A DNA stretch of 64,000 nt from Cercis canadensis (Eukaryota; Streptophyta; Magnoliopsida; Fabales; Fabaceae). A model generated the notes under the pieces. It made no database searches. It was not told the origin of the DNA and was given only the letters and a program-made list of their open reading frames with translations. A program made the position numbers and the translations under genes. Shown in pieces: positions 1 to 11,038 of this stretch. The stretch lies in contig QAOA01008487.1 of NCBI GenBank assembly GCA_003255065.1, positions 312,988 to 376,987 on the forward strand. The letters are read 5' to 3'. Within the stretch, counting starts at the first letter, position 1; each line of letters opens with the position of its first letter.

Positions 1-2098
1 ACCAATTAAACGAGTCAAGTACAAATTTCGTTGGTCCCAAAATATAAAAATATGAGTATAAAAATAGTGCGCTATATATATTTTTACTCACTGTTTAGAC
101 TTTTATTAAGTCATTTGATACAATTGATATAATTTTAATTTAACTAGACACATTTAAAATATTTTCTAATTCAAATTATGTGATCTCAACTGCCTCGAAA
201 AAATATGAAACTAAATAGCATTTAAAAGATATTTTCCTTTTCTTTTTAAAGTGGGAATGATAAAAATCCTTTGTCTATTTTTTCTTAACTACACGTGAGC
301 TATAGCAGAAAGGAAAGCCTAAGACTAATGACCTGTAGGTTTAGAAATATATCTTCTTATCATAGGAACTAGAGTGTATAACATTAAGAGTTTTATTCTC
401 TTTTTGTACTTGCTTTTTCTTTCTCAATGCATTATGCTAGCTCTTAGGAGTTTTATCCTTGTTTTAATTTTAATAAAATGTAATTTACTATTATTTTTAC
501 ATTCATGTGCAAAATTTATAATCCCAAGTAACCATTTCAATTGTTTGAAAGAGAAAATATTGTGTCATGTTTTAGTTGTGCTCAAAGTCCAAGTGACCGT
601 GCTTAGCATCTCTCTTCTCATGACTAATGCACATGGTCGTACATGACTAAAGGGAACAACTGATACAATGAAGCTTTGTCTCCTCAAGAAGTGCTATTGA
701 ATCTTGATTCACATGGGTTCTGTTCACATTCATCGAGCATGAAGACTGATAATTAACTCAAATCTGACTGTGCTATGTTGCTCTATGATATAGCGCATAG
801 GTTTTATATGTCATAGCCTACAGGTTGGAAACGTACTATTGCCACAAGAAAATAAAAAGAACAGAGATAAATGCTAGCTAGTAGAATGAAGCCGTATTTA
901 TGATTCAACAATATTTTCTTTGCCATAGAGTTCTAGAACACAACTCGAAAGATTTTATTCAATTCTTTTTAAACTAATGCTTAATAAATTATGTTTCAAA
1001 CTATCTACAAGATAAACATCTTGTTGTACAACATCTACAAGAAATATAAATAACAGTTCACCTTTGCTAAACTCAGGGCTGGGGACATGCATTGTATACT
1101 TCTCTATAATTTTTTTTTGGGTACATTAGGAGACCGAAGGCCTAAATGCACACACACATCCTCGAACACACACACACACAAATACTCACCACTCACGCAG
1201 ACAACCAATGCGACAAAGCTCTAACGAGCATGCTTAAAAATTGTGTTTGAAAAGTTTTTTTTTTTTTTATATATATATATTTTGGTTACAATTTTAGGTT
1301 TAAACACATAATTCATAAACATTGAAAATAACTTTAATATCACTCAATCTCAAGGGACATATCAACGGAAAAAGTCCTTTAGGAACTCCAACGAGCATGC
1401 TTAAAAATTGTTTTTGGAAAGCTTCTCAATTCCTTTCTTCTAATAATTATCTTCATTTTCTTTCAAAAATTCACTATTTCAAATATAGGACAGTTATTGC
1501 CTTAGAAAAACTTTGACAATATTTTGCTAAAATTTAAATATAATTGTTGAGTAAAAAATTATTATGAATACGATTTATTCATCTAATAATATAAATTATT
1601 TATATCATCCCCAAATATAAATTTAGAAAATTCATCCTAGCTAAATATCAATTTCCTTTAAAGATATAAATTTCAGATAAACCACAGCAATATAAAAACT
1701 GGAACTCAAAGGCATGGAGCCAGAAAGAAACAGAGGATCTCCATGTGCTGTCGAGTTGTCAGAAGAGCATATCATATCTCTTTCGATTGAGTTGTTATTG
1801 ATATAGCTACTTATAAGCCAGGTGTACGGTCAGTGCATTTGGATTTTAAATGTTGGCTAAAAATGACTTATAATATCAAAGAAAAGTAATGCCTTCACCT
1901 AACCTTATGCATAGGTGGGCAAAGAGATGTATAATAATAGTTTTTATTATAATTATTTTCTTGTTTTAATTTAATCATTTATTTCGATTCATTTATTAAA
2001 GCCTTTCAAGTTTCTCCATAATTATCCTTGCTACATGGAATACCAAGCTGTCTTTGATTATTGGACTTTATTAAATTTTGTGGCCCAAAGCTATTGGG
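1..2098. other. AT-rich non-coding stretch
   Basis: I see no coding domain on either strand here. The short open frames encode low-complexity residues with no recognisable motif. The stretch holds a CA-rich microsatellite near 1149-1181, a poly-T/TA run near 1250-1281 and otherwise AT-rich unique-looking sequence. It ends at the terminal CA/TG of a copia LTR at 2099. Confidence 0.6.
1149..1181. repeat. CA-dinucleotide microsatellite
   Basis: Two short runs of CA repeats are separated by a few bases (TCCTCGAA). This is an ordinary plant simple-sequence repeat. Confidence 0.8.
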
Positions 2099-2383
2099 TG
2101 TTGGAGCAAATCACTAAAAGACTAAAGAAATAATGAAAGTAGAATAATAAAGAACAAATAAAATTTTATTGAATGAATAATGCTTCACAATCTACTTATT
2201 TATACTACTACAATTACACCAATGATAAGAATAAAACTTTTAATGATAAAGATAAAACTTGACAAAATAATAAGATAAACTCTCTCCTCCTAATAATGAT
2301 AAACCATTTATCTAGATAAAATATAACAAAGATAAAATCCTAATCTAACTCAATCTTTATTTAACATCTAATATGGATTAACA
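2099..2383 (-). mobile_element. 3' LTR of an old Ty1/copia element
   Basis: Read on the minus strand, this 285-bp segment begins TGTTAATCC right after a purine-rich tract following the RNase H frame, and ends CCAACA. These are the TG...CA ends expected of a copia LTR. A TATAAATA box lies at 2197-2204 on the minus strand. The upstream coding relic at 2384-3215 shares its orientation, so this is the 3' LTR. The matching 5' LTR is not in the window, so no target-site duplication can be checked. Confidence 0.75.
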
Positions 2384-3215
2384 TCAAGATCCTCCCAATC
2401 TAGATTTTGTGAGAACTGACATGCCCAACATCTTCTTCAACTTCATAAATGCTTCAAACTTCAAGGGCTTTGTGAAAATGTCTGCCACTTGATTATTTGA
2501 CTTGCAATAGATCAACTGAATCAAATTACTATGAACTTGATCTCTCAAAGAATGAAAATGGGTGTTAATGTACTTATTTCTTCCATGAATAACTAGATTC
2601 TTTGCTAAATCAATAGCAAAAGAATTATCCACAAAGATTTTCATAGGCCCTTCAACTGGAACATGAATTTGGCTTGACATATTCTTCAACCAAATTGCTT
2701 GACACGCACTTGAGGATGCTGCTACATATTCAGTTTCACAGGTTGACAAAGCAACAATAGATTGTTTTTTTCGAGGACCATGAAAAAGATGTTGAGCCAA
2801 ACAAAAAAACTTAGCCAAATGTGCTCTTTCGATCATCTTGGTTATCTCCCCAATTACAATCAAAGTACCCAACAAGCTTATAGTTGTTCTTGGAGGAATA
2901 AAACAAACCATGATCAGAGGTACCTTTCAAGTAGCGTAGGATTCTATTTGTAGCTTGTAAGTGAGACTCTCTAGGTGCCTCCATATACCTACTAACCAAA
3001 CCAACTCCATACGCTATGTGTGGGCTAGTGCAAAAGAGATACCTCAAACTTCCAACTATTCTTTTGAAATGAGTGGGATCTATTGCTGCATCATCACCTC
3101 TTCTAGATAACTTTATCCCAACTTCAACTAGAGTTTTGTTAGGATTACAATCAGACATATTGAACTTCTTCAAGATCTTAGCAACATACTTCTTTTGGCA
3201 TACAAAAATACCATA
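2384..3215 (-). pseudogene. Ty1/copia RT end plus RNase H relic (outer, older element)
   Basis: Two overlapping minus-strand frames together give the end of a copia polyprotein. The upstream frame (from about 3215) has the post-catalytic RT region, with QKKYVAKILKKF, then LVSRYMEAPRESHLQATNRI and LRYLKGT. The downstream frame (from about 2911) is RNase H, with KKQSIVALSTCETEYVAASS and the C-terminal IADIFTKPL-type end (here VADIFTKPL). RNase H would act on the cDNA-RNA hybrid during reverse transcription. A frameshift near 2811-2911 separates the pieces, so the gene is dead. Its 5' continuation is at 8259-8358, displaced by the younger copia inserted at 3216. Confidence 0.9.
3211..3215. repeat. 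Target-site duplication CCATA (left)
   Basis: CCATA lies directly before the TGTTGG start of the nested copia LTR and is repeated at 8254-8258 directly after its ...CTAACA end. Five bases is the usual copia duplication length. Joining the flanks through one CCATA links the interrupted RT frame of the older element. Confidence 0.9.
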
Positions 3216-4020
3216 TGTTGGCCCCAAGGTGTTGTTTTGATGATGAATAAACAAATTCATAAAGTGTACTTGAGCTAAAATGATTTCAGGTTTGAATGAT
3301 GGTGAAATAAGTTGAGAAGTCTAAGTTGGAAGTAAAGAATTGACTACTTCTCATATGGGAGTTGACTACTTGGCCTTAGGCAGCCATTTGCATTAGGGTT
3401 TGAGCAATTAATTCTCTTCAACGACAAGAACAGATTTGCGGTTATAAATAAGAGTTCTCAAGGCACTCCAAGACACAAGAGAAGAGACTAAAATCATGCA
3501 TAGCTATTCTAAGTTTTCTTTGCCTTATCATGAGATTATTTTCCATAGAGCTTCATCTTTGTAATAAACTCTTTTGAGAGAGATCTCGGTTTTCTATTTT
3601 GTTTCATATACAAGGGTTCTTGTAATAGGAAAATGGCTCCCTGGGTGTGAGATCTGATTCAAGAAAGGGAGAAGATCCTTTGAGAGTCTAGATATAAAGA
3701 TGGTATCCTCTTAAAAAGGAGTGTGTGATCACTCACTTTGTAAAGGCTTGCAAGTGCCCGAGATATCTTGCAGAGATAGTGAATATCTTAAGGGTGGCTT
3801 GAGCGAGAGGACGTAGGCTTGGATTTGAGTTGAACCTCTATAAATTATGTGTTTGATCTCTCTATCCTTACTCTCTTTAATTTCTGCACTCTTGGTTATA
3901 TTGCTTAGATCTAAATTGCTTTGTTGTTTCTAGATCTAGATCTGTGCATCTTTTGTTTATTTCCAAAAGTTTTTGATCTCCAGATTCACCACCCCTATTG
4001 GGTGCTTGCACTGTCTAATA
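3216..4020 (+). mobile_element. 5' LTR of nested copia element
   Basis: An 805-bp LTR beginning TGTTGGCCCC and ending CTAATA (the 3' copy ends CTAACA). A TATAAATA box is at 3443-3450. It aligns along its length from about 3340 with 7579-8253. The divergence between the two LTRs is visible by eye, so the insertion is not recent. The first about 135 bp also match the start of a minus-strand LTR at 57305-57440. Confidence 0.9.
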
Positions 4021-4036
4021 AGTGGTATTAGAGCTT
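4021..4036 (+). other. Primer-binding site of nested copia element
   Basis: TGGTATTAGAGC (4023-4034) follows the 5' LTR by two bases. It differs by one base from TGGTATCAGAGC, the usual plant copia site complementary to initiator methionine tRNA, where minus-strand DNA synthesis is primed. Confidence 0.85.
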
Positions 4037-4074
4037 GGCTCTTGTTTGAAGGATGTAAAGATCTCCAGAGTAAT

Positions 4075-5675
4075 ATGGCAAGCAGTGTGTTTAACACTTT
4101 ACCTGAGAGGATGTCAATTAATCAACCTCTTGGTTTTGATGGAACAAATTATTCTTATTGGAAAACAAAAATGCAATTTTTTTTTATTGAAGGACACAAT
4201 ATTAAACTTTGGGATGTTATTAAAAAAGGTCTTTATATTCCTATAAAAGTTGTAAATGGTATTGATGTTGTGAAAGCTAGAGATGAATGGAATGATGATG
4301 ATCTAAAGAAAATGCAAATAAATGCTAGAGCTAAATATTTTATTGTTAGTGCTTTGAACATGAGAGAGTATACTCGAGTATGTCAATGCGAAAGTGCAAA
4401 GGAAATATGGGAAGTGCTAGAAGAAACTCATGAATGAAGTAAGCAAGTCAAACCCACAAGGATCAGCTTGCTTCTTAAAAAATAAGAGACCTTCAAAATG
4501 AAGGACAATGAGACGGTAAGTGAAATGGAAACAAGCTTTAAATCCATTATTAATGAGCTTGCTTCTCTTGGCAAAAAATTTCCTGAAATGGATTACTTGG
4601 ACAAAATTCTGAGATCCCTTCCAAAGGATTGGAGAGGAAAAGCGGATGCAATTGAAGAAAATGGGTTAGAATCTAGAACACTCACCTAACTCAAAGGAAG
4701 CCTTAAAGCCTATGAATCCAAAATGGAGCAATGATCAATTGAAGAAAAAGAAGAAGGAAAGAAGAAATCAATTGCCTTTCGAGCATCTACATTAAATCAT
4801 GAAGAAGAAGATAATGATCTAGAAATGAAGATGGAGGACTTAGCACTTGTTGCAAGGAAATTTTCAAATTTTGAAAAATTGAACAAGAAAAGAGGTATAC
4901 CCCCTCTAAAAAGGAACTTCATCAAATGTGAGAACTTTAAAGATCAATTCACTTACTTTGAATGTCAACAACCTAGGCATATCAAGATAGATTGCCCTCT
5001 ACTCCAAAGAAGAAGAGAAAAAGATAGGCATAGATTCAAAGACAAGAGGAAGCTGGCCAAGGAGTGATGATTCCTCTAGCAACTCGGATGAAGAAGAGGC
5101 TCATCTAACATTCATGACTATTCACAACATAGAGGTAGATGATTCTAACTCTAAACTTGATGATGATGAGTTACAATCTATCTTTAATGAATTTATGAAG
5201 TTGAGAAAGAAGTTTGAGGCTTCTAAGAAAACAATTTCTTCCTTGGAACATAACATAGAAAATCTCAAAAGAGAAAATGCTTCCTTATTTTCGAAAATTG
5301 GAAATCTTGACTCTCAAAGTGAATCCTCTTCTACTTGTAATTCTTGTGATTCTCTAAAAATCAAAGTTGAGGATTTGACTAACACCCTTGCTTGTTTCAC
5401 CAAAGGAAGAAACAATTTAAATGTATTACTTGGGCAACAAATGTGTGTCTTTGATAAAGCTAGTTTGGGATATAATCCCACTAAAAGGCAAAAGTTTTAT
5501 AAGATTCTTTTTGTTCATGCCACCATGTCTAGTATTCATTTCAAAACTTGTGATTTTTGTGATAAAAAAGGACATGTCTCTCACTCGTACTCACAAAAGA
5601 AATTCTTATGTTGGAGGTAAGAAGGCATGGGTTCCAAAAGGAACCAAGACTAACCCACAAGGACCAAAAATGATT
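4075..5675 (+). pseudogene. copia gag (UBN2-type) pseudogene
   Basis: The structural Gag protein of the nested copia element. The start chosen is the ATG at 4075, about 54 bp after the LTR, giving MASSVFNTLPERMSINQPLG and then FDGTNYSYWKTKM, a hallmark of copia Gag (DUF4219/UBN2). The same frame continues to 5067 but is broken by stops at 4435, 4482-4484 and 4687. A zinc knuckle lies at about 4966-5001 (ECQQPRHIKIDC), but the first cysteine of the CX2C pair reads tyrosine. A frameshift near 5050 leads into an acidic then coiled-coil-like segment (5114-5370) and a second CDFCDKKGHVSHS zinc-finger-like motif. Another frameshift follows near 5610. Non-functional. Confidence 0.88.
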
Positions 5676-5709
5676 TAGGTACCTAAGGCAAAAATATCAA
5701 TTTCTTTTT

Positions 5710-6259
5710 GGCTTAATTACAATTTTGGTTCCCCTATTTTAACCACTTGAACGTTTTCATACTCCTTCTTTAAAAATGAACTATTGAGTCCCTCTATATT
5801 CATAAAATGTACAAATTTAGTCCATTTATCTTTAAGTCAAAATTTTTAGGTTTATTTTAAGGTGTAAAGTTCTTTGATTCATAATCCCACCATTCAGATT
5901 GAAGAGCTACGTCTTGTGAATCTTCCCATTAAATTTTAGCTTGAGCTAACGGTGAATAAGCCTAAATTTTTGGTTAGATAAAAATTTATGATTTTGGTAT
6001 TTTGTGCTGAGTTTCACCGTCAGATCGAGCTCAAATTTAGTGAGGAGGTTCACAAGATGTAGCCCTTCAATCTGAACGGTGGGATTATGATTCAGAAAAC
6101 TTTACACCTTGAAATAAACCTAAGAATTTTGACTTAAAGATAAATGGACTAAACTTGTACATTTTATGAATATAGAGGGACTCAATAGTTCATTTTTAAA
6201 GAAGATGGACTAAAACGTTCAAGTGATTAAAATAAGGGGACCAAAATTGCAATTAAGCC
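5710..6259. mobile_element. Mutator-type MITE with long terminal inverted repeats
   Basis: A 550-bp non-coding element starting GGCTTAATTAC and ending GCAATTAAGCC. The left arm (5710 to about 5960) is the inverted complement of the right arm (about 6010-6259), with a short unique centre, so the whole can fold back on itself. It is flanked by a perfect 9-bp duplication TTTCTTTTT (5701-5709 and 6260-6268). Nine bases is the signature of Mutator-like transposases. It sits between the Gag and protease sections of the copia polyprotein and has no coding capacity. Confidence 0.92.
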
Positions 6260-6269
6260 TTTCTTTTTT

Positions 6270-7577
6270 AGGTTTGCCTCAAAGCCAAAAATGAGAAATG
6301 GTATTTGGATAGTAGATGCTCTAGACACATGACAAGTGACCAATCCAAATTCACTTCTATCACTCCTAGGGATGAAGGAAGTGTTACTTTTGGCGACAAT
6401 AAAAGAGACAACATAATTGATATAGGTAAAGTGGGTAAATCTCCTTCCTCATCAATTGATAATGTATTATTAGTAGATGGTCTCAAGCACAACTTGCTTA
6501 GCATTAGCCAATTGTGTGACAAAGGCAATAAAGTTGTTTTTGACTCTAATTGTTGCACAATTGTTGGCAAATATGATAATCAAGTTAGGCTTATTGGTCA
6601 TAGAATTGATAATGCTTATATGATTGATGTGGATAATGTTCCTTCTTCTAATGTTAAATGTTTGATGAGCATGAATGATGAGTCTTGGGTTTGGCATAGA
6701 AGACTAGCACATGTAAGCATGGACTTACTCTCTAAGCTTGCAAAACGCAACCTAGTTGTTGGATTGCCTAAACTAAGGTTTGAAAAGGACAAGCTATGTG
6801 ACGCATGCCAAAAGGGTAAGAAAACAATGTCTTCTTTCCAATCCAAGAATGTGGTAACTACTTCTCAATCCCTTGAACTTTTACATATGAATTTATTTGG
6901 TCCTACAAGAACAATGAGTTTTGGAGGTAGCCATTATGCTATTGTAATTGTTGGTGATTAATTTATATTTACTTGGACTCTATTTCTTGCTCATAAACAT
7001 CAAGCATTTCATGCATTTACCAATCTTGCTAAATCAATTCAAAATGAAAAAGGAACCACCATAGTTAATATTAGTAGCGACCATGGTGGTGAGTTTGAAA
7101 ATCATGATTTCATGAATTTTTGTGATGAGCATGGCATGAAGCATAACTTTTCAGCTCCAATAACTCTACAGCAAAATTGTGTTGTAAGAAAAAAACCGAA
7201 GCTTAGAAGACATGGCAAGGACAATACTAAATGATGGCAACCTTCATAAGTACTTTTGGGCTTGCTATGTAATGAATAGAGCATTGATAATGCCAATTTT
7301 GAAGAAAACACCTTATGAGCTATACAAGGAAAGAAAACCAAACATGTAACATCTTCATATATTTGGATGTAAATGCTTTGTTCACAACAATGGTAAGGAA
7401 AACTTGGGTAAGTTTAATAACAAAGCAGATGAAGGTATTTTTCTTGCCTACTATTTGCATAGTAAAGCATTTAGAGTTTATAACAAAAGAGCTATGGACA
7501 TTGAGGAATCTATTCATGTTGTATTTGATAAAACTAACTCTCTTAATCCAAGAAAGTATGATGATGAAGCTGTAGAT
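6270..7577 (+). pseudogene. copia protease-integrase pseudogene, RT-RNase H deleted
   Basis: The pol section begins with the protease region (KWYLDSRCSRHMTSD), in which the active-site D-S-G triplet reads D-S-R. The GAG-pre-integrase zinc motif follows (WHRRLAHVSMDLL, then CDACQKGK) and then the integrase core. Core pieces include ISSDHGGEFEN with the second catalytic Asp. A stop at 6959-6961 and a frameshift near 7195 break it. The last recognisable part is the integrase C-terminal stretch (FGCKCFVHNNGK, then IHVVFDKTN). Coding sequence stops at about 7577 and runs straight into the 3' LTR, so all of RT and RNase H are absent. Confidence 0.9.
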
Positions 7578-7578
7578 G

Positions 7579-8253
7579 ACTACCTCTCATATGGGAGTCG
7601 ACTACTTGGCCCTGGGTAGCCGTTTGCATTAGGGTTTGAGCAATTAATTCTCTCCAACGGCTAGAACTAATTTGCGGCTATAAATAGGAGTTCTCAAGAC
7701 ACTCCAAGACACAAGAGAAGAGACTAAAAACATGTATAGCTATTCTAAGTTTTCTTCGTCTTTATCATGAGATTATTCTCCATAGAGCTTTATCTTTGTA
7801 ATCAACTCTTTTGAGAAAGATATGGGTTTTCTATTTTGTTTCATATACAAGGGTTCTTGTAATAGCGAAGTGGTTCCTTAGGTGTTAGATATAATTCAAG
7901 AAAAGGGAGAGGATCCCTTGAGAGTCTAGATATAGAGGTGATATCCTCTTGAAAAAGGAGTGTGTGATCACTCACTTTGTAAAGGCTTGCAAGTGCTCGA
8001 GAAATCTTGCAAAGATAGTGAATAGCTCAAGGATGGCTTGAGCGAGAGGAGATAGACATGGATTGGAGCCGAACCTCTATAAATTCTATGTTTGATCTCT
8101 CTATCCTTACTCTCTTTAATTTTTGCACTCTTGCTTATATTGCTTAGATCTAAATTACTTTATTATTTTTAGATATGTGCATCTCTTGTTTATTTCCAAA
8201 AGTTTTTTTATCTCCCAATTCACTCCCTTCTTGGGTGCTTGCACTGTCTAACA
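7579..8253 (+). mobile_element. 3' LTR of nested copia element, 5'-truncated
   Basis: Matches 5' LTR positions from about 3338 to 4020, including the TATAAATA box (7679-7686), and ends CTAACA at 8253. The first approximately 125 bp of the LTR are missing. The junction carries the shared string GACTAC, present both in the pol sequence side and in the LTR. Confidence 0.88.
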
Positions 8254-8258
8254 CCATA
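8254..8258. repeat. Target-site duplication CCATA (right)
   Basis: Partner of 3211-3215. It directly follows the 3' LTR end of the nested copia. Confidence 0.9.
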
Positions 8259-8358
8259 TAGGGTCTGCATAAATTCAATTCTAAGAAATATATGAAAGTA
8301 ATCCCAAATCAATCATCTCAAACTCATGCTTCATAGCCCTTTTAAATTCTTCAATCAT
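8259..8358 (-). pseudogene. Outer copia RT fragment, continuation of 2384-3215
   Basis: On the minus strand this gives MIEEFKRAMKHEFEMIDLG followed by LLSY, a conserved stretch of copia reverse transcriptase just after the YVDD block. A one-base frameshift interrupts the following YFLGIEF-like part. It connects across the nested element, through CCATA, to the RT remainder at 3215. The sequence to the right (8359 onward) no longer resembles copia, so the older element is truncated here. Confidence 0.85.
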
Positions 8359-8796
8359 GCTCAGATTGTTGCTTGTTATTAATAGTGAAAATTAATAGTT
8401 TTTGTAATTCATTGCTTTTGATCCTGATTTGTTTGCCTTGGGGTAGGATCTTCTCCAATATAATGACTCTAAGATATTTAGAAAGAAGAACAACAGATGC
8501 AGAAATAAAATGGTGGTGAATTGATTGAAAGAGAAAAAAATACATTAATCGAAATAAGAACTGATACAACCGAAGCACAATCTGATGCAGATGTGCATCA
8601 AGAAACTACAACTAGAACTACTCCTAGGAAAAGAAGAGAAAAAAAAAAAGTAAGATAAAATGAAAACGAGTAATTTTTGTGTTTAAGAATGATTGGAATC
8701 CTTCTCCTTGAGCTTTCTTTTGGTATATATAGGCCCTCCCACCTTCAACTATTTGCTTGCATGTTTGACATTTGTCTTTCTGCATGCGTGACACTT
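8359..8796. other. Non-coding spacer
   Basis: No coding domain recognised. It contains an A-rich tract near 8636-8653 and otherwise unremarkable AT-rich sequence between the truncated copia and the tandem repeat at 8797. Confidence 0.5.
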
Positions 8797-9154
8797 GTTC
8801 GAACTTTCAACTAATCCCTCGCATGCGCGACACCTGGAGCATCACATTCTTCGTACCATTTGCATTATGGGGATCATGGTGACCGTTTCATACTCTTAGC
8901 ACACGTTCTTAAAGGCTTTCAGCCACGTTCGAACTTTCAACTTATCCCTTGCATGTGCGATACCTAGAGCATCACGTTCTCTGTATCATTTGCATTATGG
9001 GAATCATGGTGATCGTTTTGAACTATCAACACACATTCTTAATGGCTTTCATCCATGTTCAAACTTCCATATTTTCAATGTATGTTCTCAATGGCCTTTA
9101 ACCACGTTCAAACTTTCGTATTTTCAGTGCACGTGCTTATTGGCTTTCCACCAC
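8797..9154. repeat. Tandem repeat: two 130-bp units and two 49-bp short units
   Basis: Units 8797-8926 and 8927-9056 both start GTTCGAACTTTCAAC and end in CTTTCAnCCAy, with the same internal landmarks (GCATGyGCGA, AGCATCAC, ATTTGCATTATGGG). Two shortened units (9057-9105 and 9106-9154) keep the first and last parts and lack the middle 80 bp. No function can be assigned. Confidence 0.8.
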
Positions 9155-9593
9155 ATTCGAATTGTTAGCCGCGTTCCATGTTTTTGGTGAATTTCCCTTT
9201 TCCATATGTGCATGCCTTCAAACACCCACAATTGGCTTCAAATTAATTCTTCAAAAACTTCCAAAAGGATAATTCCTATATCCCAAAGGATCATTGACTA
9301 TGGGCTAAAATCTCTCCAACTTCAGTCCACCTTTCCTCATCAATTATCCACTTTTCAAATTCTGGAGAATATCCCAATTTTATCATGACCTAAAATTGGA
9401 GTTTAATTCCCAAGGGACTCTTCAAATTTCAAAATTAAAATTTTGTGATAACAATTGCCCCCTTTTGATGCTTGATTTAATGATAATAATCCAATTAAAT
9501 TAAGCATTAAATAAGACATGGTTTATCACCTTCCTTGATATATGTATTATCCCATCGATTCTTGCACTTGGTGATTATCTTCCTCCTGATTTT
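9155..9593. other. Non-coding spacer before the PMD relic
   Basis: No domain recognised on either strand. AT-rich sequence separates the tandem repeat from the plant mobile domain relic. Confidence 0.45.
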
Positions 9594-10990
9594 TTGCACA
9601 AGCCTCTCACACACAAACTTAGTGGGCCGAACATCTCTTTTACTTATGTAGATTGTATAAAATCCTTACTTTTCCTCATCTCTCCACCTTCACCTCTCTT
9701 TTATGCCTTAACCATTCTTCCTCTGTATCTCAGCTCTCCAATGGTGTCTTTCTTGTTCTCCAAATTATATCAAGAATTGGCCCCATCTCTTACTTCAGCA
9801 TTCTTTTTGAATGAAGCGATCAAACCATGCTTTACCTTTCCCAAAGAGCTACAAGATAAGTATGAAGAAGTTCTAATTGCTTTGGAGTCCAACCTAGTGC
9901 AAACTCAAATAGTTCTCTCCCTTGCTGATTCTAAGGCTTTTTTCGGTCCCATTTATAGCACCTATGTCGAATAAAGGACAAAAGTGAAAGACATTTCTTA
10001 TGAACCATTTATCTTGGAGATGATAATCTCTTAATATGCGAAAAAGAGATTCACATTACTCCTTGGGTTTATGCTTCCTTAATGTTTAGGCCATATCCTG
10101 ATTTCAAATTGACGTAAGGAAACAAGTACGTCGCATGGCTTGATAGAGTCCAAAAATCGAAGGCAAATATGTGGAAAGAACTAGAGATTTTTGATTGCAT
10201 TCAGCTGAGTTGAATTTCCATTCAAAAGCGTTGAAGCTTGCTCAATACTGCCCTTCACTTTTGGTCTTCAACTACCAACATACTAATTTTGCCATGTGGG
10301 ATGTTAACACCAACTCTTTGGGATGTTCTCAATATTACCGGTCTTCCAATCGATGGTGAGATTTGTTCTCCCACTTTGGATTTCAAAACTAAATACCCTT
10401 TTTTCGATTAAGAACCTAGAAAGACAAACCCTCGGTGGGCCTCTTATTCAAACTTCATCAAAGCCTACAATCCTTGGTTAGTGACTCTGAGCACATTGCG
10501 TTTCTCTTGTTTTGGCTCAACAGGTTTTTGATTTGTGTTCAAGGAGTTAAGGTTGCCATCACAATCTTTCCTTTGGCAAAAATCCTTCACTCGAGGAGAA
10601 AGATAGCTCTTGATTCATTCATTCTAGCTAATTTATACCAGTCTCTGAATGATAGAAAAGTGGATATCCAAGATAAAGGAAACATCACTAATTATAATGG
10701 ACCCCTATGAATCTTTCACTTATGGATATCAACTTACTTTTCAGAGCTTTTCAAATACGAAAGACCCAAGGATGGTGCTCTTGGGGAATTACTTTGGCAA
10801 CTTTGACAACTCGCAACCAAGATGACTACTCCTTTGAAGCTTTTGTCTATTATTTGTGTTTCTTTAGTACTCCCTCCCATCGACCATCTTTCTATATTTT
10901 TGAAAGAAAACTAAACAAGAATGGTTGGGGAATGAAACTTGGGATGGAGAGATTGCAAAACTCTTATCCAAATGGCTTCGAGAAATTGTG
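9594..10990 (+). pseudogene. Plant mobile domain (PMD, aminotransferase-like) pseudogene
   Basis: Fragments in several plus frames match the plant mobile domain (PF10536) order. They are WVYASLMFRPYPDF with a VAWLDRVQKSKANMWKELE-type block (10070-10190), a LPCGML/TPTLWDVLNITGLPIDGE-type block (10290-10355), HIAFLLFWLNRFL and VAITIFPLAKIL (10490-10590), and LDSFILANLYQSL (10610-10650). The tail reads IFHLWISTYFSEL (10710-10750). The likely original start is near the ATG at 9742. PMD proteins occur as nuclear host proteins (MAIN/MAIL family) and as passengers of Mutator and gypsy elements. Here several frameshifts and stops make it dead, and it ends 50 bp before a gypsy LTR. Confidence 0.78.
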
Positions 10991-11038
10991 ATGTATTTGG
11001 CGTCAAATTTTGTACCCTAGAAGACTTCCTTGTGGAAT

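Larger units (their letters stand above)
3216..8253 (+). mobile_element. Nested, defective Ty1/copia retrotransposon
   Basis: An LTR retrotransposon of about 5.0 kb with a 5' LTR (3216-4020), primer-binding site, gag, protease, integrase and a truncated 3' LTR (7579-8253). It is flanked by the 5-bp duplication CCATA and inserted antisense into an older copia RT gene. The RT-RNase H section and roughly the first 125 bp of the 3' LTR are missing. Gag and pol carry stops and frameshifts. The element also contains a 550-bp MITE. It cannot move on its own, and without an intact 3' LTR start it is unlikely to be mobilised in trans. Confidence 0.92.

Noticed and set aside
374-646. 90-residue hydrophobic frame in the left non-coding stretch
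   Set aside because: Low complexity, no homologue recognised, no promoter or splice evidence; compatible with chance in AT-rich DNA.
9206-9388. 60-residue frame after the tandem repeat
   Set aside because: No motif and no continuity with the plant mobile domain relic downstream.
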